64,000 bases of DNA from Brachypodium distachyon (Eukaryota > Streptophyta > Magnoliopsida > Poales > Poaceae). Position 1 is the first letter of the stretch; each line of letters opens with the position of its first letter. Made by a program: the position numbers and the translations under genes. Below are positions 58,788 to 64,000 of this stretch, piece after piece. The DNA lies in the NCBI RefSeq assembly GCF_000005505.3, contig NC_016131.3, positions 55,289,355-55,353,354 of the forward strand. Reading direction: 5' to 3'. Under the pieces are notes generated by a model. It saw only the letters and a program-made list of their open reading frames with translations, had not been told where the DNA came from and made no database searches.

Positions 58788-59392
58788 CTAAAACATGAGC
58801 GCGGCCGAGGCGCCGATCACCAGCACGGCCACCGTGACGCCAACATCAATAAAGTTCAGAGAGGGCGCCGCCGCCGCCGACGACGTGGCGTTGTCCTCGG
58901 CGACGGTGACGAGGAGCCTCATGCCACGCGTGCAGTGGTCCTCCACGTCACAGATGAACCACCTCCTCCCAACCTTGTCGAGCCTGACGGCGTCGCGGCC
59001 GGAGCTCCAGGAGCCCAGCTGGTTCCCCTTCCCCGTCGCGTTGCAGGCGCTGAACCCCGCGCCGGTCACCTCCACCACCGTGTGCCTGCCGGCACGGTAC
59101 AGGAACACTGCGCGCGCGGTGCGTCGTAAGAAACACTTGAATAATTAGCGAGAGATTGATCTCTGCTGGTCGATTCGAGGGCGAAATTAAAGTTTAGAGG
59201 AGATCATTGATACTTACTTAGGCTGTCGCCGACGGTGAAGTTCTTGCCGTCGGTCCAGTTGGAAGGGTACAAGAGGCTCCACGAGAAGACGCCCCCCACC
59301 CTGTATTCCTCGGCGGAGGACGGCCACGGTAGGATTATTAGGAAGGCGATAGCCGCTGTCGTGAGCAGTGGCACTTGCCGCTGGGAAGCCAT
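58788..59392 (-). CDS. phytocyanin 2 (plastocyanin-like, GPI-anchor type)
   Basis: Two exons, 59392-59218 and 59107-58788, give 164 residues. It has a signal peptide (about 1-27, TTAAIAFLIILPWPSS) and the cupredoxin domain EEYRVGG..WSLLYPSNWTDGK. Copper ligands are His67 (GRHTVVEV), Cys111 (RWFICD), His116 (EDHCTRG) and Met121. The tail LVIGASAALMF is hydrophobic, consistent with a GPI-anchor signal. Exon 1 has the same length (175 nt) as in phytocyanin 1, and the intron interrupts the same codon. It is more diverged than paralogues 1 and 3 at the N-terminus (VGGVFSW). Confidence 0.93.
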
Positions 59393-59445
59393 GTGTATTG
59401 CAGGAGTTGATCAAACTAGATCTTGGCTTGACAGTTAACTGCATC

Positions 59446-59453
59446 ATTTATAG
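59446..59453 (-). promoter_or_regulatory. TATA-like box of phytocyanin 2
   Basis: TATAAATG on the minus strand, only about 55 bp before the ATG, leaving a very short 5' UTR. An upstream ATG or alternative start is not evident. Confidence 0.5.
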
Positions 59454-59540
59454 ATGGTACCAGGAGTCCAGGACTGCTAGCTAGACACATATAGTAGTAT
59501 ATAGCACATTGAACAAGTCAGCGAGCTAGAACAATTAAGC

Positions 59541-59586
59541 TGCAGGCTCATGGCGGCATGCATTAGCTAGCCGGTGAAAGAGACAA
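59541..59586 (-). promoter_or_regulatory. conserved upstream block, phytocyanin 2
   Basis: Plus-strand GCAGGCTCATGGCGGCATGC then AGCCGGTGAAAGAGAC. A short insertion (ATTAGCT) separates the two parts compared with phytocyanin 1. Confidence 0.65.
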
Positions 59587-60259
59587 TGCATTTTTCATTA
59601 ATTTCTCCCGTTGTTTAATTATGAGAAAAGTATATTTTTCGTCCCTCAATTTGTTGAAAAATACGTAAATGTTCTTTTTAGTCCCTCAATTGTCCCTTGA
59701 TCAATTTCTCGGGCTGTTTTTCTGTGTGCTAGAAGAAGAGAGGACGAGGGAAAAAAAGGCAACGGGTTCAATGAAAAAAACGTGGGTCTGACATACGGGA
59801 CCCATTTGTTAGAAATACTGTCAAAATCATGTAAGCCGTCGTTTTGGGTGATGTGAGACAATTAGACACGAAGCCTGTAATTCTGTGAACAAATTAGCAA
59901 AAGTGGGGCTTGGTGAGAAGACTACCTTTGTGAAATTTACTCTAAATTCAACACCGTTTATCGGTTTTTAGAGAGAAACACCGTTTTTCTGTAACAAATA
60001 TTGCAACCATTTTTATTCATCAAATTATTAATAACACCACTAATATATAGATTGGGATTCAATAGCCCGACCTGCCGTACATACTTTTCGACAGAGGACC
60101 TTCCACTCCACCTTTGGTAGCTAGAGCTCAAACACGACTGATCGACAACATAGTACATGATAAAAATCCATCGAAGCAAAGAAAAAGAAAAGGAAAGACA
60201 CTCTTAGAATGCACGCACACCGGCGATTATATCCATGATCCATCGACGGTGAGTACTGA
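59587..60259. other. spacer between phytocyanins 2 and 3
   Basis: AT-rich, no gene. It includes the probable 3' UTR of phytocyanin 3. At about 59880-59945 it has GTGAAATTTACTCTAAATT-like sequence resembling the hAT arm, too short to call. Confidence 0.5.
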
Positions 60260-60931
60260 TCAGAACATTAGCGCGGCCGCGGCCACGACGCCCGCAGCCG
60301 CTGCCGAGACGGCCCCGGCGACGAAAGAGGCCGAGGACTTTGGCGGCGCGTCGGGGCCCGGCGCGCCGACGTTGACGACGAGCTTCATCCCCTTGGCGCA
60401 GTGGTCCTGCACGCCGCAGACGAACCACCTCTTGCCGGGCTTGTCGAGCGCCACCGTGTCGCTGCCGGTGGTCCAGGAGCCGAGCGAGTTGCTGTCCGTC
60501 ACGTTGCACGCCCTGAACGCCGGCCCGCCCAGCTCCACCACCGTGTGCTTCCCGGGCGAGTACATGAACACTGCATTTACATTCGGCCGATCATAGATGG
60601 TTTTGAAAATTAGCTCCAACGCTTGCGGGAGAATTTAAGTTCCAGCAGTGGTATTCCCTCCGTCCCAAAATAAGTGACATGGATTTATATAGATTCTTAT
60701 ACAAATCCACGTCACTTATTTCGGGACGGAGATAGTAAGTGATAGCATTTGGTACGTACTTAGGCTGTCGCCGACGGCGAAGGTCTTGCCTTCGGTCCAG
60801 TCCGCGGGGTACGGGAGGGTCCACCCGGGGTCGCCGCCGACCATGAAGACCTCGGCGGAGGCTGGCGCCGAGAAAAAGGAGACGGCGATGGCCGCCGCAG
60901 CCAAGAGCACCACTGCTTGCCGAGAAGCCAT
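60260..60931 (-). CDS. phytocyanin 3 (plastocyanin-like, GPI-anchor type)
   Basis: Two exons, 60931-60760 and 60570-60260, give 160 residues. It has a signal peptide (about 1-26, VVLLAAAAIAVSFFSAPAS) and the cupredoxin domain EVFMVGGDPGWTLPYPADW. Copper ligands are His66 (GKHTVVEL), Cys109 (RWFVCG), His114 (QDHCAKG) and Met119. A Pro/Ser stretch is followed by an Ala-rich hydrophobic tail ending AALMF, a likely GPI signal. The 189-bp intron contains a Stowaway MITE (60654-60735). Its N-terminus MASRQ.V is shared with phytocyanin 1, pointing to a shared recent ancestor. Confidence 0.94.
60654..60735. mobile_element. short Stowaway-type MITE in phytocyanin 3 intron
   Basis: TA-flanked (60652-60653; 60736-60737), 82 bp. 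Ends are TTCCCTCCGTCCCAAAATAA and, reversed, CTATCTCCGTCCCGAAATAA. The arms pair almost completely (GTGACATGGATTT / AAATCCACGTCAC). Confidence 0.93.
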
Positions 60932-61041
60932 TGGGTGATATCAGTAATTAACTGGGTATATATACTACAGTGATGAAGCTAGCTCAGCTTGATCGATGGT
61001 TAAACTGTATGGCTTGGTAAGATAAGCACAAAGATCGGATG

Positions 61042-61049
61042 TATTTATA
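61042..61049 (-). promoter_or_regulatory. TATA box of phytocyanin 3
   Basis: TATAAATA on the minus strand, about 112 bp before the ATG, like phytocyanin 1. Confidence 0.7.
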
Positions 61050-61097
61050 CAGATTGTTTCGGTGATCCCTGTGGCGATTACTAGGCGGAAGCAGGCG

Positions 61098-61136
61098 CAA
61101 GCTCATGGCGGCATTAGCTGGGTCGGTGAAACGGAC
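61098..61136 (-). promoter_or_regulatory. conserved upstream block, phytocyanin 3
   Basis: Plus-strand GCAAGCTCATGGCGGCATTA then GGTCGGTGAAACGGAC. A further match to the phytocyanin 1 upstream region follows (GTGATTTGGCTATACGGTAT versus GGGATTTGGTTACGGGGTAT near 55785). Confidence 0.6.
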
Positions 61137-62161
61137 CGTAGCGTGGCCAAAGACAACGTTTGGCGCATTGTTGTTTCCCCTAGCGACTTTCGTGGGGGGT
61201 CGACGTGTTCTCCCGTGATTTGGCTATACGGTATCGAAATATGTCTGCTGGCATTGGCGGCTACTACTGGTGTTGCTTCTTCTGGTGCCGGGGATGGCGA
61301 GTGTAGTTTGCGATGTACAAGTCCAGAAAAATGTAATTTTGTTTCCTCCCACAAAATTTTATATATGTAGCGAGCATGGCCGCAAAGTGGAAGGTGCAAG
61401 TCTGATATTAATACTAATAGTAGTTAGCTATCCTTAATTAATAATACATGCAGATTTCTAGACCAATTAAATAGAAAAGAAATGGACTCATGACGAGAAA
61501 TGCAAAAAGCAAAAGGTCTGTTTTTTCTTGTAAGTGTTCATCCGTTCAACGGCAAGTCTTAACAATTCACCTATCTCCAGATCAGCATGGCTTATGATTA
61601 TTTGATTTAACTGATTTTTCGAGATTTCGTCGGCCGTGCCTCGCCAGCCCGCCGCAGTCATCTTCCGCTGCAATCGACAAATCCACATCGCAGCAATCTA
61701 AGATGATTTCGTGTTCATGAGTTCTCGCGCAACCATAATTTTAGGGTCTCATTTTACATTTTGCACTAGGGCCTCAAATTCCTAGATACGGCCCTGGTAG
61801 CAAGATATCTTTTCTGTAAGTGAGTTGCTGTGACGTATATATAATCAAGATTTCACTGTCTTTGGATGATTTACTAGTAGTAGTTCTCCCCTGATGAAAA
61901 TTGCTTGATGTTGGGCACTGGAGCATTTTTTTTTGCCAGCGATGTACGTGCCACAAATATCCGTCTACCCCTTCGTATCGCTAATCACGTGTGCGATGTG
62001 ACCGCAGCGCGAGTTGCAGCCTGGGTCCGTTTTCGGTGGTCGGGACAAAAACCGTATTTTTAGAGTAAATTTTAGAAAACTATACATTTCGGGGCTACGA
62101 TTTCATGGAGACACGACTCGAGGGGTTCGAGGGGTTTGTTATAGTTTTTCACAGATTTTGG

Positions 62162-62232
62162 TACTCCCTCCGATCCATATTAATTGTTTTAAATTGGTCC
62201 AAATATGGATGTATCTCCGCCTAAAAAAGTCC
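62162..62232. mobile_element. truncated Stowaway-type MITE (left half)
   Basis: It starts CTCCCTCCGATCCATATTAA after TA and has CCAAATATGGATGTATCT, but the right half is replaced by unrelated sequence. Confidence 0.7.
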
Positions 62233-62778
62233 ATATTTTTCCATAGAACCATTTTTGTAAAAGATTACTCCCATATTTCTCGACACGCTTCTTGTTACCG
62301 AGGCCCGTGAGCGGCGGTTGTTGTGCCATCGACCACGAGGTCCTTACTCCTCCTCTGGCCCTCGCTCATTCTCTCATCACAAATGTCAGAGTACCATTTT
62401 GTTTCGGAACACAAGGGAACGGATGTTCGTTTTGAATATTTATATATCTAGCTGTATAAAAAATACGGACCGTTTTTCCACTAGTATTTTCGTCCCCTGT
62501 CAAGTCTGCCCCCGCGTCCGCGGTCCGCCCCCTCGCTGGGAAAAAAACGCCCTCCGCTTTCCCTCGCCATCGCACGCAGTCACGCAGTCCCTCTTTCCCC
62601 GAGTCCCGCGAGAGAAAAACCTGCCGCCGCCTCTCCCCTCCGCGGCTCCGCCCAGCCGTCATACCTCCGCCGCGCAGCCCATCCGCCGCCGTCCTCATGC
62701 GCTGCCCCTACTACTCGCCGTCATCGCACGCGCAAAGCCTCACAAATCTCTGATTCGCTTGCTCGCTTGCGAAGATCC

Positions 62779-63101
62779 ATGGCGGCGGCTGGGAGTGGGG
62801 GCGTAGTTGGGGAGGAGTGCTGCTCCGCTGGTCGGAAGATTCAGCAGGGCGATGGAGGAGAGATACGAGGTCCTTCTGCCTCTTTCCCCCGCTATCTCAG
62901 GTGTCCCCTTGCCGTTCTTGGGGCCAGAGCCCGCAGAGCAACCTGTGCTCTTCGGCGCGACTTTGCCAAGCTTCTGGGGGCGGACTTCGAGTTTGTTTCA
63001 TTGCTTCGGCCATTGACAAGCTCGACGAGTCTGATTTCTTGGTCGAGCCTGACGAGGTGATAATGAAGCGGTGCCTGTTTGGGGAGGGCATTAGAGGTTA
63101 G
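62779..63101 (+). other. unassigned GC-rich open region, possible captured gene piece
   Basis: ATGs at 62779 (MAAAGSG) and 62852 (MEERYEVLLPLSP) open overlapping short frames. Another frame ends IDKLDESDFLVEPDEVIMKR at about 63010-63075 and looks more protein-like than its surroundings. No single frame links them and I recognise no family. A preceding CT-rich, 5'UTR-like stretch (62500-62770) gives it the look of a gene start, or of one carried in a transposon ending near 63570. Confidence 0.3.
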
Positions 63102-64000
63102 AGCAACCTATGCCCGTCTCAGCAACTATGCAATGAGCCAGGCTGATCTTTCCTTTGAACTACGATTGCAAGTACAAATATTCACTTGTGGAGCTGCAAC
63201 CTGCGTTCTTGGCGCTGGCATGGGAGAAACGGCCTCTGCTCACGGTTTCTGCTTGGCGGTCAGTTGTTCTCTCTTTGTATTTGTTCGTGTGCGAGGAGTA
63301 AATGGTTAGGGAATTGTTTTTGAGCTTTGTAATAGTTTCATCCCTTAAACTGTGTTTAGGATGATAATGACAAGATGGTATAATTGGGATAATTTAGTTG
63401 AATTAGCTTTGCTAGATGCGTGTTTTGCAGCATGTTATAGCTGGTTAATTACAACAAATTTAGTGATAATTGTGTATGAACTTAGATACAGTAACTTATA
63501 TAAAATGTTTTCGAACGTAGCATTTTATTTTGTTATTCCGTTGCAACGCACGGGCATTCGGCTAGTATTCCAAAATTCGAAAAGCATGTACACCACGCAC
63601 CTATGAGGCTGTTAGCATCGTAATGATCTGCATGCCCGTAATTTGTATCGCCAGCCAACCGATGCGCAAATTATTTTTAGGACGTGGCTATTTCTTGGTC
63701 GATTGATTTTTTAAAAAAATGTCTAATTTGACGCACTAGAGCCGCTGGATTAAGATCTGGACGTCATTCCCATTTTTTCACCTCCCACGCACTGCCGTTG
63801 GAAGATCTAAAGGTCAACACGTCGACTTATCTATAACTAAAAATCAATTGAGTTTTCATAGCAAATCCATTATTTTTATTTGCATATATATAGTATGGGT
63901 GAGCAAATTCGTTGATGTTCTGCAGATTCCAAAGAAGGCAGAAGAAATGAAGTAATCCTGTGAAGACAAGCAGAGAGTAGAGGCACATCACACATGCTGA

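Larger units (their letters stand above)
61137..64000. other. right-edge region, no confirmed gene
   Basis: It contains a half Stowaway MITE (62162-62232), a GC-rich stretch with an unassigned frame (62779-63101), and a repeat end GCAACGCACGGGCATTCGGCTAGTA (two parts, about 63542-63566) of a type common in grass genomes. From 63600 to the window edge the sequence is AT-rich with no recognisable feature. Confidence 0.5.

Noticed and set aside
1..64000. CRISPR array, bacterial operon or defence island
   Set aside because: No regularly spaced short repeats; genes are spliced, monocistronic and eukaryotic throughout.

Overview
This window looks like nuclear DNA from a grass (Poaceae), most likely a Pooideae species of the Brachypodium/Triticeae/oat group. 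The reasons are spliced genes with GT-AG introns, GC-rich first exons followed by AT-rich introns, many TA-flanked Stowaway-type MITEs, a BARE/WIS/Angela-like copia LTR, and grass-expanded families (MATH-BTB, DUF1668, KIB1-4 F-box, A20/AN1 SAP). Nothing bacterial or organellar was seen. The species is inferred; the eukaryotic grass character is read from the sequence.

Layout. 1-3.8 kb: nested retroelements. These are a LINE fragment, a solo copia LTR with a perfect 5-bp target duplication inside a Q/A-rich ORF, and the 3' end of a second copia element. 4-6 kb: a 105-bp tandem duplication and two GC-rich TATA-flanked DNA elements directly upstream of a four-exon MATH-BTB gene (6184-11564, +). 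12.8-13.2 kb: a broken type III polyketide synthase (chalcone synthase-like). 13.97-18.93 kb: a five-exon RAD6/UBC2-type ubiquitin-conjugating enzyme (-), divergent from an intact A20/AN1 stress-associated protein gene (19467-19964, +). 22.1-23.2 kb: a DUF1668 gene with one in-frame TAG. 23.25-26.54 kb: a direct, diverged second copy of the UBC promoter, exons 1-2 and part of intron 2. 26.8-28.6 kb: a strictosidine-synthase-like pseudogene (-) and an A20/AN1 remnant (+).

31.65-32.09 kb: a small secreted cysteine-rich protein gene. 35.35-36.59 kb: a KIB1-4/DUF295 F-box gene (-) broken by a one-base slip. 38.54-39.71 kb: an intact F-box gene (+). 42.87-46.30 kb: a seven-exon LRR receptor pseudokinase (-). 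52.93-53.72 kb: the spliceosomal SmB protein (-). 54.75-60.93 kb: three tandem two-exon phytocyanins (-) that share a promoter block. A 1.1-kb Ac-like hAT element with roughly 240-bp terminal inverted repeats and an 8-bp target duplication lies between phytocyanins 1 and 2.

The genes do not form one pathway. Several act in ubiquitin signalling (MATH-BTB substrate adaptor for CUL3, E2 enzyme, two F-box proteins, possibly the A20/AN1 protein), but this is probably chance proximity plus family expansion. The clearest evolutionary signals are the segmental duplication with a breakpoint at a foldback repeat, the recent one-base lesions in otherwise intact genes, and the phytocyanin cluster with its conserved upstream block. 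I did not find a clearly new multi-gene system.
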